Part shown: piece after piece, positions 6,770-16,255 of the stretch
Layout of the letters: each line of letters opens with the position of its first letter
How positions within the stretch are numbered: the stretch's first letter is position 1
Virus record (IMG/VR): IMGVR_UViG_3300035666_000025
Span: 1 to 56,592 of that record
Reading direction: 5' to 3' (one strand)
Origin: a virus
DNA length: 56,592 nucleotides
Notes under the pieces: generated by a model
The model's database searches: none
Told to the model about the DNA's origin: nothing
What the model saw: only the letters and a program-made list of their open reading frames with translations
Program-made: the position numbers and the translations under genes

Positions 6770-7082
6770 CGCTCTACGCTATCGCATGCTCAGGCAATTG
6801 GTTGACTACCCCGATCAAATGGATGCTGACCTAGATGAGCTTATACGAGAAGCAATTGAAAATTATCGAGCGACTGCACAACCAGGCGCAAAACCAAATG
6901 AAAACAGATCCAGCCTTGGCCGATCAATATTTGCACGATCTGGCCTGGAATGTTCTGGAATTGAGAAAGAGACTACACGATGCAATGCCCGTATTGTCGA
7001 AACGAGTCAGGACGGTCTTACAAGACAACCGTCCTTGACACCAGGTCTTACTGGGAACCCAACAAGCTTAGATTTTATTTAG
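6762..7082 (+). CDS. Hypothetical protein, possibly truncated with an overprinted tail
   Basis: Starts at ATG 6762 inside the previous gene. Only the first 35 residues (MNDALRYRMLRQLVDYPDQM, then an acidic helix) look like a natural protein; the RYRMLR and PD(Q)xDAxxD pattern recalls small phage proteins. From about residue 37 the frame is Ser/Thr/Pro/Arg-rich and runs over the more credible gene at 6835-7038. It may be a short decayed gene whose frame stays open by chance, or a true overlapping gene. Confidence 0.35.
   Translation: MNDALRYRMLRQLVDYPDQMDADLDELIREAIENYRATAQPGAKPNENRSSLGRSIFARSGLECSGIEKETTRCNARIVETSQDGLTRQPSLTPGLTGNPTSLDFI
6835..7038 (+). CDS. Hypothetical small helical protein (67 aa)
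   Basis: ATG 6835 opens a charged, fully helical 67-aa product (YEKQLKIIERLHNQAQ, then LHDLAWNVLELRKRL). It lies almost wholly inside the frame at 6762-7082 and overlaps the start of the zinc-ribbon gene at 6980. Its composition is that of a real protein. No family is recognised. Confidence 0.5.
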   Translation: MSLYEKQLKIIERLHNQAQNQMKTDPALADQYLHDLAWNVLELRKRLHDAMPVLSKRVRTVLQDNRP

Positions 7083-7192
7083 AGCGCCGACGCGAATGCA
7101 AAAAATGTCAAACACGATTCATCACCAGAGAGTTCTCACCATCGGTTCCACCACCCTCACGCTCAGAGAGTGGGCCAAGCGAGGAAAGCTAA
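6980..7192 (+). CDS. NrdR-like zinc-ribbon protein
   Basis: A 70-aa product with CPYC (3-6) and CKKC (40-43), plus V-L-D-T-R and the RRRECKKCQTRFITRE stretch. This is the zinc-ribbon signature of the NrdR N-terminal domain, and similar ribbons occur in Ogr/Delta-like phage activators. The ATP-cone domain of cellular NrdR is absent, and the C-terminus is a Ser/Pro-rich tail. It is probably a small DNA-binding regulator. Homology of the ribbon is clear; the target is unknown. Confidence 0.65.
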   Translation: MQCPYCRNESGRSYKTTVLDTRSYWEPNKLRFYLERRRECKKCQTRFITREFSPSVPPPSRSESGPSEES

Positions 7193-7410
7193 GCTATTAC
7201 ACCCTGAAGTGGCGCGTGGATCAAGGATGGCCATCAGACCGTTTATTTGAGCGCAGGGAAGGCTTCCAGGAGGGTGTTAAGGTCTGTAGTGCCTGCGGCG
7301 AAACAAAGCCCTCTGAGGGCTATTACAAGCGTTCCAGAGGGGGCTGGTATTCAGAGTGCAAGGCTTGCCACAAGAAGCGCGTTATCTCAAATACATCGGC
7401 GCATAAATAG
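7096..7410 (+). CDS. HTH plus zinc-finger protein (HNH-associated type)
   Basis: Up to 104 aa (ATG 7096; ATG 7105 is possible). An HTH-like segment at about 22-52 (TLREWAKRGKLSYYTLKWRV then DQGWP) is the kind often attached to phage HNH or homing endonucleases. A four-Cys zinc finger follows (CSAC at about 64-67 and CKAC at about 87-90). No HNH catalytic motif follows, so it may be the targeting remnant of such an enzyme or a stand-alone DNA-binding protein. It is the last gene of the plus operon and overlaps the converging minus-strand gene by 29 bp. Confidence 0.55.
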   Translation: MQKMSNTIHHQRVLTIGSTTLTLREWAKRGKLSYYTLKWRVDQGWPSDRLFERREGFQEGVKVCSACGETKPSEGYYKRSRGGWYSECKACHKKRVISNTSAHK

Positions 7411-8746
7411 AGGGAGGCTGTAAGCCAGCGCCGGTTTCTTGTGCCTTCTTAGATTTATCGTAAAGGTACATTGCAATCGGGCTGGCAACTGCCGTGGCTA
7501 ACCCTACGCCCCTAACAGCAGGATTAGGGAATAACGTAGCCAGTCCGCCTAATGCACCAGCGCCAGCAATGGCCGCGCCAGGATCATCCCCGCCCTTCAG
7601 TCTTGTATAAGCTTCTTGCCCGCCCTCTGCTGCAGCAAGACCGCCTAAGCCACCAGAAAAAACAGGCGATCTGAAGGGTGCCGTCATACCTCGACCCATT
7701 GCCCTGCCAACATTGGCAGTGGTCTGTTGGGTGCGCTGCAATAAGGAAGGCCTTGGCGGCGGTGTCGTTCCTTGTGGAGGGGGAATATCTGCGTAAACCT
7801 GGCTCGATGGCAACAGCACGCCTGAAGGTGTAGACGTTAAGCCAGGAGCCTTGGCCATCACAGACTTGGCATCGCCCGTAATCACACCTTGCCGCTGCAA
7901 TTGCTGCAGAACTTCCGCTTGCTGTTTTGCGGCTGCAGACTGTTGAGACGTGCCAGTCTGGTAAGTTGTCTGTCGTGCCCTTCCTGTAGCGCCGGCATCC
8001 GTAGTGCCTTGCATTTGCCGGGTGTGCATCGGATCGGTAGGAATAGGTGCTGGTGGCGTCCCCTGCCTAGCAGCAGCCGCCTGTGCGGCTATGATGTCAC
8101 GCACGTCACGCAAACCTGATGCTGTAGCCGAGCCAACCTCTGCAACCTTAGCGCCAGCAGCGCCGGCACCCATAGCCATCAAATCAGTTAAAGCTTGAGC
8201 TTTTGTTTCTGGATTCTGAAACTTACTCAGAAACTCTTCAGCGGCGCTTTTACTCTTGCCGCCGCCCTGGTCGCCTTGATCTTCTTGCCCTGGTGGCTTC
8301 GGCATATCTGTAAAGCCGCCAAGCTTATAAATGTCTCGGACATAATTCTCTGTAGACTCGGGTAGATTTCCCTTTGTCGGATCAGATAAGTAAGTGAGTT
8401 CAGGGCCGGCGTTATAAGCAATCGCAGCCACCATCGGATCATTGTCGTAGCGATCCAAGTGCCGACGCAGGATGTCAATACCGATGCCGATATTTTTAAC
8501 CGGATCAGCTAACTCCTTTGGGTCGTAGCCATACTGTTTGGCCGTGCCTGGCCGCACTTGCATAAGACCCACTTCATCTTTAGTACCCATGGCACCCGGA
8601 TTTAGCTTGCTTTCTTGCCAAGCCAGTGCCAAAGCAAATCTTGGTGGGACGCCACGCTTTTCTGCTTCCGTAACAATCAGATCAGCATACTTGGCCTGCT
8701 CTGGCGAAAGCGAATTAAGGAACGGCAGGATGTCTTTATCTTCCAT
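7382..8746 (-). CDS. Internal virion protein with lytic transglycosylase (SLT) domain
   Basis: A 454-aa protein. Residues about 15-125 form an SLT domain: catalytic Glu45 in ALAWQESKLNP, GLMQVRPGTAKQYG around 61-74, and AIAYNAGP near 110. The rest is low complexity (Gln/Ala/Pro/Thr) with Ala/Gly-rich hydrophobic stretches near the C-terminus (AAIAGAGALGGLATLF). Transglycosylase domains on virion proteins locally open peptidoglycan during genome ejection. It is the last gene of the late operon, after other ejection-type proteins. Domain call is strong; virion location is inferred from context. Confidence 0.85.
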   Translation of the reverse strand: MEDKDILPFLNSLSPEQAKYADLIVTEAEKRGVPPRFALALAWQESKLNPGAMGTKDEVGLMQVRPGTAKQYGYDPKELADPVKNIGIGIDILRRHLDRYDNDPMVAAIAYNAGPELTYLSDPTKGNLPESTENYVRDIYKLGGFTDMPKPPGQEDQGDQGGGKSKSAAEEFLSKFQNPETKAQALTDLMAMGAGAAGAKVAEVGSATASGLRDVRDIIAAQAAAARQGTPPAPIPTDPMHTRQMQGTTDAGATGRARQTTYQTGTSQQSAAAKQQAEVLQQLQRQGVITGDAKSVMAKAPGLTSTPSGVLLPSSQVYADIPPPQGTTPPPRPSLLQRTQQTTANVGRAMGRGMTAPFRSPVFSGGLGGLAAAEGGQEAYTRLKGGDDPGAAIAGAGALGGLATLFPNPAVRGVGLATAVASPIAMYLYDKSKKAQETGAGLQPPSIYAPMYLR

Positions 8747-8754
8747 GATATGCC

Positions 8755-10287
8755 TTATGGAGTTGTTATGCCGATGCGCCTACGAATGTCTTGGCCTGCA
8801 GTGGTTGGTGCCGCTCCCGGCTGTCTTGGTGAGCCAGGCTTAGGCACAGGAATATTGACGCTCTGAGCGATCTGACTCACGCGGTCCAAATAGCTTTGCA
8901 CCATGGAATTGTATTGGTCTTCATTCTCGTCTTTGAATGCATCAAGCGATTTCTTAGACTTTCGTATAACGCGCCCAAGATCTCGATCAAACTCAGCACG
9001 CGCCTGCAAAAGTTGAACCTTGCGCAAAATAGTTGCTGGGTTGTCCTGCGGTGATATTGCTGCGAGGGCAAACAACTCGCGCTCAAAGTTAGATACTGAG
9101 CCTTGACCCTGTGCAATCTTGGCCATTTGCAATTGGATATTGGCCATCGTATTGAGTGCCAACTCATACTTGTTGATCGTCTCTTGCTCTAAGCCCACGT
9201 TCCGTAAGGCATCAATAAGAGCGCCCGCCTGGATAGTCTTGGAGTCTGCACGAATGCCTTCGTTGACCAGCCTTGTAATCGCTGCACCTATGGTTGGACG
9301 ATTAACAATACCGAAGATCTGGTTTGCGTCTTTGCCGCTAGCAATGGTTTGAAGCAGGCGATATTGAGCCATGCGACCAGTCACATCACCTTGCTCAATC
9401 GCTTGCTGCGTGCGGCCAACCTCTGCCTTGGCCGTTTCTTGTGCGGCGGTTTCTGTACCCTTAGCCTCTGCCGTTTGCTGGGCTACTGTACGCAGGCCTA
9501 AATTAGAAAGGAATGCGTTTGCAGCGTCTTTACCTTTATCTTCAAACTCTTTTTGATATCGCTCAAACTGCTTAGGCGTCATGCGCATATCGCCCAAGTG
9601 AGTGGGAAACACATCAGGCTTTTCTATACGGAAGTCTGCAATCTTCTCGCCTGTGCTTTTGCGTACAAGCACACCGTCATTGAAAGCAATGTCATCGCGC
9701 AGCTTCAGAATGGTGCCAACCATTTTTTCATAGCGCGGGTTGCGAGACATGGCAACCAGGTCTTCGTCAGTCAAATTGTTGATGCCAGACTTCTGCGCTG
9801 AGGGCGGTGTCACCTCAGCCTTTGGCTCTGGACGCGGAGCTAGCGGTGTTCCAACCTGAACGGCAGGTTCTGCAGCAGGTTCTGCAGGTTTGCCTGGTTC
9901 TGCAGGTTTTGCAGTAGGCGTACCTAAAATCTTTGGCAGGAAACGCTTATCCATTTCAGCTTGTTGCGTCATGGCCAAGTCTGCCGCGGCTAATTCACGC
10001 TCCATGCCCAATCGCTCAAGGCGCTGCTTTTCTGCTGCAGCCTGTGCGGGTCCAACCTTCTCAGCGACGTTGGCCAATGACTCGCCAAACGATCCTGTCC
10101 TGGTAGGCGCTAAAAATCCTTGCGCCATGGCAAGTAGTACCGGATCAAACAACTGCTGCCGGTTCTGCAGGGCGTCTCTTAATTCTTTCTGGATACGCTG
10201 CAGATCCTCAATCTTGGTCTGCTCTTCCGAAGACTGACCGAAGTAGCTAACGGGCAGATTGGCAAGACCGCTTTTGGATGTAGTCAT
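8755..10287 (-). CDS. Probable internal/ejection virion protein
   Basis: I prefer ATG 10287; a GTG at 10296 overlapping the upstream stop would add 3 aa. The roughly 510-aa product is predominantly helical with a long coiled coil near the N-terminus (EDLQRIQKELRDALQNRQQ). A Pro/Ala/Glu-rich linker follows (about 120-170), then a second helical domain (IQLQMAKIAQGQGSVSNFER). There are no catalytic motifs. It sits between the SLT protein and another helical protein, as in podovirus ejection-protein clusters. Confidence 0.6.
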   Translation of the reverse strand: MTTSKSGLANLPVSYFGQSSEEQTKIEDLQRIQKELRDALQNRQQLFDPVLLAMAQGFLAPTRTGSFGESLANVAEKVGPAQAAAEKQRLERLGMERELAAADLAMTQQAEMDKRFLPKILGTPTAKPAEPGKPAEPAAEPAVQVGTPLAPRPEPKAEVTPPSAQKSGINNLTDEDLVAMSRNPRYEKMVGTILKLRDDIAFNDGVLVRKSTGEKIADFRIEKPDVFPTHLGDMRMTPKQFERYQKEFEDKGKDAANAFLSNLGLRTVAQQTAEAKGTETAAQETAKAEVGRTQQAIEQGDVTGRMAQYRLLQTIASGKDANQIFGIVNRPTIGAAITRLVNEGIRADSKTIQAGALIDALRNVGLEQETINKYELALNTMANIQLQMAKIAQGQGSVSNFERELFALAAISPQDNPATILRKVQLLQARAEFDRDLGRVIRKSKKSLDAFKDENEDQYNSMVQSYLDRVSQIAQSVNIPVPKPGSPRQPGAAPTTAGQDIRRRIGITTP

Positions 10288-10292
10288 GTTAA

Positions 10293-11288
10293 TCACCCAA
10301 AGTCCGCAATGTCACTCAATAATGTTGTGTCAGTACCGTCTGTGCTGCCCGGCACCGACTTAAAGATGTCCTTAATAACATCGGCAAGACCGCCGCCGCC
10401 TTTCGGAAAGGCTGCGCCAACTAACGTGCCAAGGCCAGCAATCTGCGACATAACGGATGGACTAAGCTGCGTCGGTAACTCTTCCTTGGTTTCAGATACC
10501 GTTGTTGGGTAGTTGTAGCCACGCATGATCTCAGCCACATTCCGTGCTCGTGTGACAGGCGCTTCGAGCTTCGACTGATCGTAGGCAAGCTTCTGCGAGC
10601 CGATGTCTGCAAGCTGCTTAATCGCTGCTGGTGCCGCCGCTGCCTCTACTTGACCCAATGAACTCAAGCCGCCCACTAACCCTTGCTGGATTGCCTGCTC
10701 ACGCAGTGCAGCGTCAATCGCCTGCTTGTAACCTGCTGACATCACATCAGCTTGTTTACCTAGTAGATTGGCCTGCACATCACCCAAGGTTTGACCTAGT
10801 GCGCCGGCATACCGTTGACTACCAAAACCACCCTGGCCAGCAAACGCTGCTTTTAACGCAGGCATGAGATTGCGCTGTACGTTGAGACCAGACTGACGAG
10901 ACAACTCATCGACCACATCAGTTTGAAACTTGTCGTAAAACTTTGAAATGTCTGTGTCTGAAACTTCTTCAGCCAAACCGCCCACACGCGAAGCATCATC
11001 AAGCGCTGTTTGATATCGCGTCAGATCACTTAACTCAGGCAAGTTTGCCGTTGAGCTAGGGTCCATAAGGTTTCTCAAGAATTCCGGCTGATCTGCTATC
11101 AAATCCCCGCCCGTAAACGGCGTAAATGTTGACGGTGCGCCATCAGCGCCAGGCGTTGTTGTGCCGAGCGCATTCAGACCTGCTTGAGATAGACCCGTTA
11201 AATAGTTGGTTAGATAATCTGGGATCTTCGTTTCCGAAGTCTTCGATAGTTCTACGGGATCTGGTGCCGAGCCTTCAAATAGCGACAT
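10293..11288 (-). CDS. Probable internal/ejection virion protein
   Basis: A 331-aa, Ala/Gly/Leu-rich helical protein. A central segment (residues about 140-180: LMPALKAAFAGQGGFGSQRY, then ALGQTLGDVQANLLG) resembles a protein recurrent in podovirus tail/ejection clusters. The C-terminus has a Gly-rich hydrophobic stretch (IAGLGTLVGAAFPKGGGG) that could enter a membrane. There are no enzymatic motifs. Gene order (1569-aa protein, this one, a coiled-coil protein, the SLT protein) matches a set of injected proteins. Confidence 0.6.
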   Translation of the reverse strand: MSLFEGSAPDPVELSKTSETKIPDYLTNYLTGLSQAGLNALGTTTPGADGAPSTFTPFTGGDLIADQPEFLRNLMDPSSTANLPELSDLTRYQTALDDASRVGGLAEEVSDTDISKFYDKFQTDVVDELSRQSGLNVQRNLMPALKAAFAGQGGFGSQRYAGALGQTLGDVQANLLGKQADVMSAGYKQAIDAALREQAIQQGLVGGLSSLGQVEAAAAPAAIKQLADIGSQKLAYDQSKLEAPVTRARNVAEIMRGYNYPTTVSETKEELPTQLSPSVMSQIAGLGTLVGAAFPKGGGGLADVIKDIFKSVPGSTDGTDTTLLSDIADFG

Positions 11289-11297
11289 GATGCGCTC

Positions 11298-14200
11298 CTA
11301 TCGTTTCTTCAAATAATCCAACGGGCTTTTAAGTGCCGGTGGCGGCAAATCTTTAGGCTTGTTGGATCTTGCACGCGCACGAATGGCATGCATCATTTCG
11401 TAAAGCTTTTCGGTTCCTGCCTTTGTTGAGCCATTACCCAGCGCTGCAACCACATCGGCAGGAAAGACAAATTCACCATCGGCTAGCATGGCCGGAATGT
11501 CGTCAGACTGACCATCTCCCGGACCAGAGACATGCTTGCCTTCACGGAAGTCTTCGCGTGACAAGCCGCCCTTGGCATACATGAACTGCGGGTTCATAAC
11601 TTGACCGCCAGCCTGGTACATTGGCTCATCCTCTTCGCCAGTATCCGTGCCACCAAATATTTCATCCAGTGATGGCTCTTGGCCATAAGTATAATAGGGC
11701 AGACGCATTTCTTCCTCGATGGGTTCTGGCGCTATAGGCGCTTGTGGCAAATCTTGCACTTCTGCAAAGTATTGAGCAAGTGGATTAATGTATTTCTCGC
11801 GGGTCTGCGAGCCTAGCAGTTTCCCGCCAAGCCAGTCCTCTGGACTAGGTATTCCCATACCGCTACCAAGCAAGAATCCTGCGCCGCTTGCAGCCGGTCC
11901 TACTGGTGGCGGTTTAGTTGTCTTGGTCGGCTCTGGTGTCGTTGTAATTGGTGGAGGTGTTATGTCAGTAGTAACAACTGGCGACCCGCTAGGAATCACA
12001 ACATCACCACCTGGGATCGTATCTTCGCCACCTGGAATCGTATCCTGACCGCCAGGGATCGTATCTTCTCCCTCGGTACTTGTGTTGGTCGTCGTACTCG
12101 TGTTCGTGTTGAGATCTGTCGTTACCGTCGTTGACTGGCCTGTTGTCAGATCGGTTTTCGTCTCGGTCTTGGTTGCCGTTGTCGGATCAACCGTCGTTAC
12201 CGTTTGTGTGTTTTGACTGATCTTGGTCGTGGTGGTGATATTGGTTGTCGTATCAGTCTCGGTCACAGTAGCGGTGTTAGTGTTAACCGTCGTGGTGACT
12301 GTGCTGCTCTGATCAGAAACAATTTGTGTGGTCGTGTTACCGGAGTTGGTGATGGTCGTCGTTGTGCCGTTGTTGGTATCAACAGCCACTGCCGTCGTTG
12401 TATTGCCAGATACCGCCGTGGTTGTAGTCACACCGCCTTCAGTAGCCGTGTTCACGTTTACATCCACGCCCGCCTTGGTTGCTGCATCAACAGCCGCGGT
12501 TGTGGCCGCATTCACATCTACGCCGCTTTTTGTTGCCGTGGCAATTGATGTGGCCACCGATGAAGTAGCCGTAGCATTAACGTCTGACGCCGCTTTCGTT
12601 GCAGCATTAATTGAACTTGTTACCGCACCACCGATGACAACCGTGGAATCCGCGCCTTGATCAAGTCCTGCTACGACTGCCGATGAGACTATCGTTCCGG
12701 TAGTGATGGACGGGTCGGTGCCCGTATTGATCCCCACCGTGATCGCTGAATTGATGACCGAGGACAGGTCTGCACCTGAGTCCAGTGCGCCAGTAATGAC
12801 TGCTGGCCCAATAGCCGTGATGGATTGCCCACTCTCTAGCGCCATATTCATTGAAGACGCAATGGCTGAGTTGGTGGCATCAGTCAAGCTGATACCCTTA
12901 GATGCTGCATCTTCAATCTGAACTGACACGTTAGAAGAAATCGCCGCCGGGTCTAACTTATCTGCCCCCGTGGCTTGCATGGTGCTACTCGTAGGGCCAC
13001 CATAAAGTGCGCCACCCGTCATGGCGGTCAACATATTCTTGGCATCAATCGAGCCACGCAAAGCCATGTCTACGCCAGCAGCAATAGAACCCTCTTCCAC
13101 GGCCTCTTGTGCCGACTCTTTAACTAAGGTCTTGCCAACCTCTTTACCCTGAGTAAGAACACCGCCTGCCACATCATCAGCGCTGCGTGACAATGCACCG
13201 GCAAGCTTAGAAACACCTGATGCGGCACCGGCTAGCGCTACTGTCGTGCCTGCAGCCACACCGGCAGCTTTTTGTGCGTTGGCGTGCGCGACTTCTTTTG
13301 ATGCACCTTTGGCAAGTTGTGACTCGAACTCTTGGTTGTAGGCTGCACCACCATTCTCTATGGCAGAAGCCACAGTCTCTTTAACCCAGAACCCACCAGG
13401 CAAACCTTTAAGCGTTGCAAGCTGCAAAACCTCTTCAACTACCTCGCTGCCTACAGTAGCGCCAAAGGCTTTGGGATTGTTGTAAACAGTTGATGCTAGG
13501 TTGCCAATGTTTGTTGCCAAGTCTTTTAGGCTTGTTGAGTCACCAACCTTGGATATGGCGCTATTGATATCAGCCTTGCCTTTGGTGACATCCGCACCCT
13601 CTGCTGCAGTGGCAGCGCTGGCAATCATGTTGGCCTTGTCCATGACCGCACGGCCAGCGTCAGTAAAGCCTAAAGCGTTTAACACACCACCGATGGAATT
13701 GGCACCAAAGCTCGAAACACCTTGTGCTGCCACGCTGCCAAGGAACGAATCAACACGAGGTGTCGCCATGGTCACCGGGCCTTTAGTTGAAGGCAGGTCC
13801 TTCCCTTCACTGTTGACCGATGATGGCTGGATCAATGTGCCGCTCTTGCCTTCAGCTATCAGGGCGTTGACGGCATTGACATACTTGGCATAGTCCGCAT
13901 CACTTGTGCCACCGCCAGCCTGAATGAAGGCTGCACGGTTATGCATGCCGTTGGGCGCAACATAAGGCGTGCCAAGGTCTGCAGTAGTTGGTTTTGTAGC
14001 GCCAGTTAAGTCAGGGCGCTCCTGTGCAGTGGCCGTGCTGTAATCCTTGCCCTGCCAGGTAAACGTAGCGTTAGCGCCAAGCTTATCTCTAGCAGTGGCA
14101 TAAGCTTCGTTAAAGGTAGGCTTGCCTGCAATCTCTGCGCGAATGTCGGGTAGGTTTGCAGCACGCTCCTGCGCACTTTCGCCGGCAGTTATCTTCTGGC

Positions 14201-16007
14201 CTTCAATGACGCCACGACCTTTGACAACTAAGTCATTAATTGCCTTGTCGTTATAGCCGGCAGAGGTTAACGCGCTACGCAGTTGCTCTTCTGTGCCTGT
14301 ACCACTTAGAAAGTCTCTGTAGGCTGACTGAACGCTTAACTTGTTCTCAAGCTTGATGGCGTTTTGTGCATCAACGCTATTAAGCAAATTGTTTGCTGCC
14401 GACTCAGTAAGCCCTGCAGCCATCATCTCTGTCAGAGCGGTTTGCCGGTCTACGCCAGGAGTGCCAAATTCTGGATCAACCTGCGAATAGCGACCCATGA
14501 CATCAGCCGCTACGCGTTGTTGATTAAGCTGCTGGTCTGCTTGCTTGGCATAACGCTCGGCATCAACAGCACTAAATCCTAAGCGTTGCAACTGACTGAC
14601 AAGGCCCTCTCTGCTTAAGTCATTACCGGGACCAACATAATCAGCAAGCGCTTGATTGGCATTTTGAATGCGTTGCTGTTGAGCGATCTGCTCATCTTCA
14701 GCCGATATAGGGCTAAGGGCACCCAAGCCTTGTGGCGAAGCATTTGCCTCTAAAAAGGCTGCGCGATCTTGTGGCGACTGAGCCGTTACGTTTCTTCCTG
14801 TCAAACCACTTTGAATGCCGGCCTGTGCAAGTGACGTTAATGCAGCCAACTCATTACCACTGATGGCTTGCAAGCCAGCCGTAACAAGTTTGCCAGCAGT
14901 AGCCTTGTCTAGGCCTGTTTCTGCCGCCAAGGTATCCGTTGCAAAACTTGTGCCCACGCTTGTAGCCAATGCAGCAGGATCGAGTTTGCCTGTCGTAATA
15001 AGCTGGGTAATCGCATTCTTGCCAGCGCTTGCTAATTCTGCCGGCAACATCGAGCCAACCTGCGCTCCTGCCCAGCCCGCGCCAGCGCTTAATACGGCAC
15101 CTTTTAATGCGTCAACAGGATCTGCGCCAGTAGCGACTTGCAAGCCAAAATTTAAGACGCCTGAACCAAGCGCACCTGCTGCTGCGCCCGTAGCACCTAA
15201 AGCACTTCCAATGGCCTGGCCAACGCCGGGAAGCAGCAGACCCAGCGCCATTCCCGTGACAGGATTAGTTAAAAATTTTTTGAAGAGACTTGGCCCTTCG
15301 ACGCCAACACCTTGTCTAATTTGCCCTGTAGCGGCGTCTAATTCTTCATAACGGTATTGCTTTGGTCCCAGGCCAGACTGATCATCCGCCAACCGCATTA
15401 AAGAATTTCCGCCAGCCGTGACGGTCCAATCTTTACCGTTAAATGTAACCGGCGTATACCTTGTTTCGTTACCGCCTTCTAAGTTTTCAACATACCTTAC
15501 CGATTCAATCGCTTTTTGCGCAGGCGTGAGTGCTGCAAGTCGATCCTGCTCTTGCATCCATTGATCACGCAACTGAGACGCAGGAATGATCTGAAACCCT
15601 TCATCACCTCGATCAACATACTTGTCAGTAAACGTCGGTATTTGAACGTCACGATAAGTATTTATTGATGGCTTTGCAGTTTCTGCATCAATTGCGTCTT
15701 GCTGCGTGTTATCACGACTTGTGTAATCGTTTGCACCAAGAAGACCGCCGCTAACCGTATCATTACCTGCGGCACCCGTTACCGTAGAAAGTGCTGACAA
15801 GCCGCTCTGAACTGGATAGTAATCACCAAGTGCTTTGCCTGTAGCACGTCGAATATCATCTTCCGATACGCCATATTGCTGCATAGCAGCACGCGCTGCT
15901 GCTTCATCAGGATTGCCAGCAAAGAAGTTGATAATGTTCTGGTTCATTTGATCCAGACCAATACCGCCTGGTGCTGTTGCGTATTGGTAGGCTGCTGACG
16001 TGCTCAT
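11298..16007 (-). CDS. Giant virion protein with low-complexity Thr tract and conserved C-terminal module
   Basis: A 1569-aa protein. The N-terminal 250 residues are mixed. Ala/Gly-rich hydrophobic helices (GMALGLLLPGVGQAIGSALG) suggest membrane insertion. A long Ala/Ser/Thr region follows, then a Thr/Asn/Val tract at about 1240-1320, perfect DTIPGG repeats, a Pro/Thr linker, and a C-terminal module (about 1480-1550) with SDDIPAMLADGEFVFPADVV. That module recurs at the ends of phage tail/ejection proteins. Size, hydrophobicity and neighbours suit an ejected protein similar in role to T7 gp16. Its start overlaps the upstream stop (TAATG). Confidence 0.65.
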   Translation of the reverse strand: MSTSAAYQYATAPGGIGLDQMNQNIINFFAGNPDEAAARAAMQQYGVSEDDIRRATGKALGDYYPVQSGLSALSTVTGAAGNDTVSGGLLGANDYTSRDNTQQDAIDAETAKPSINTYRDVQIPTFTDKYVDRGDEGFQIIPASQLRDQWMQEQDRLAALTPAQKAIESVRYVENLEGGNETRYTPVTFNGKDWTVTAGGNSLMRLADDQSGLGPKQYRYEELDAATGQIRQGVGVEGPSLFKKFLTNPVTGMALGLLLPGVGQAIGSALGATGAAAGALGSGVLNFGLQVATGADPVDALKGAVLSAGAGWAGAQVGSMLPAELASAGKNAITQLITTGKLDPAALATSVGTSFATDTLAAETGLDKATAGKLVTAGLQAISGNELAALTSLAQAGIQSGLTGRNVTAQSPQDRAAFLEANASPQGLGALSPISAEDEQIAQQQRIQNANQALADYVGPGNDLSREGLVSQLQRLGFSAVDAERYAKQADQQLNQQRVAADVMGRYSQVDPEFGTPGVDRQTALTEMMAAGLTESAANNLLNSVDAQNAIKLENKLSVQSAYRDFLSGTGTEEQLRSALTSAGYNDKAINDLVVKGRGVIEGQKITAGESAQERAANLPDIRAEIAGKPTFNEAYATARDKLGANATFTWQGKDYSTATAQERPDLTGATKPTTADLGTPYVAPNGMHNRAAFIQAGGGTSDADYAKYVNAVNALIAEGKSGTLIQPSSVNSEGKDLPSTKGPVTMATPRVDSFLGSVAAQGVSSFGANSIGGVLNALGFTDAGRAVMDKANMIASAATAAEGADVTKGKADINSAISKVGDSTSLKDLATNIGNLASTVYNNPKAFGATVGSEVVEEVLQLATLKGLPGGFWVKETVASAIENGGAAYNQEFESQLAKGASKEVAHANAQKAAGVAAGTTVALAGAASGVSKLAGALSRSADDVAGGVLTQGKEVGKTLVKESAQEAVEEGSIAAGVDMALRGSIDAKNMLTAMTGGALYGGPTSSTMQATGADKLDPAAISSNVSVQIEDAASKGISLTDATNSAIASSMNMALESGQSITAIGPAVITGALDSGADLSSVINSAITVGINTGTDPSITTGTIVSSAVVAGLDQGADSTVVIGGAVTSSINAATKAASDVNATATSSVATSIATATKSGVDVNAATTAAVDAATKAGVDVNVNTATEGGVTTTTAVSGNTTTAVAVDTNNGTTTTITNSGNTTTQIVSDQSSTVTTTVNTNTATVTETDTTTNITTTTKISQNTQTVTTVDPTTATKTETKTDLTTGQSTTVTTDLNTNTSTTTNTSTEGEDTIPGGQDTIPGGEDTIPGGDVVIPSGSPVVTTDITPPPITTTPEPTKTTKPPPVGPAASGAGFLLGSGMGIPSPEDWLGGKLLGSQTREKYINPLAQYFAEVQDLPQAPIAPEPIEEEMRLPYYTYGQEPSLDEIFGGTDTGEEDEPMYQAGGQVMNPQFMYAKGGLSREDFREGKHVSGPGDGQSDDIPAMLADGEFVFPADVVAALGNGSTKAGTEKLYEMMHAIRARARSNKPKDLPPPALKSPLDYLKKR
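11985..12075 (-). repeat. Short tandem repeat encoding DTIPGG units
   Basis: Three to four near-identical 21-24 bp units, visible on the plus strand as GGATCGTATC and GGAATCGTATC blocks, encode E/Q-DTIPGG copies within the 1569-aa protein. They form a Pro/Gly hinge between the Thr tract and the C-terminal module. Such tandem units can vary in number by slippage. Confidence 0.6.
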
Positions 16008-16255
16008 TACACCGTCCTTGAATTAACCGCGCCAACCACTGCCGCGGCCCAATCCTGCCAGTTATCAAAGCCATAAGGCTCTGGTATAGCTTCATTGGCA
16101 AACACGTCGATAGCCTTCAAGCCAGCAGCCCAAGACTTCCATTCAACACCAGGACCTGGGATCTGCAACTGCTGGCCAGCATAAGCCTCGCACATGAGCG
16201 CCGCCCATGAATCAAAGTCTTGATACCGCGGGTCATAAACGACAGCCAAACTCAT
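16007..16255 (-). CDS. Hypothetical small structural-cluster protein (82 aa)
   Basis: An 82-aa protein with many Trp and Ala residues (FDSWAALMCEAYAGQ, VEWKSWAAGLKAIDVFANE, WQDWAAAVVGAVN). It is coupled on both sides (ATGA with the propeller gene, TAATG with the 1569-aa gene). The repeated x-W-x-x-W helices suggest a small adaptor of neighbouring virion proteins. No family is recognised. Confidence 0.55.
   Translation of the reverse strand: MSLAVVYDPRYQDFDSWAALMCEAYAGQQLQIPGPGVEWKSWAAGLKAIDVFANEAIPEPYGFDNWQDWAAAVVGAVNSRTV

Noticed and set aside
14815-15351. Plus-strand Ala/Pro-rich frame (178 aa)
   Set aside because: Antisense to the Ala/Gly-rich part of the 1569-aa protein, whose codon bias opens the other strand.
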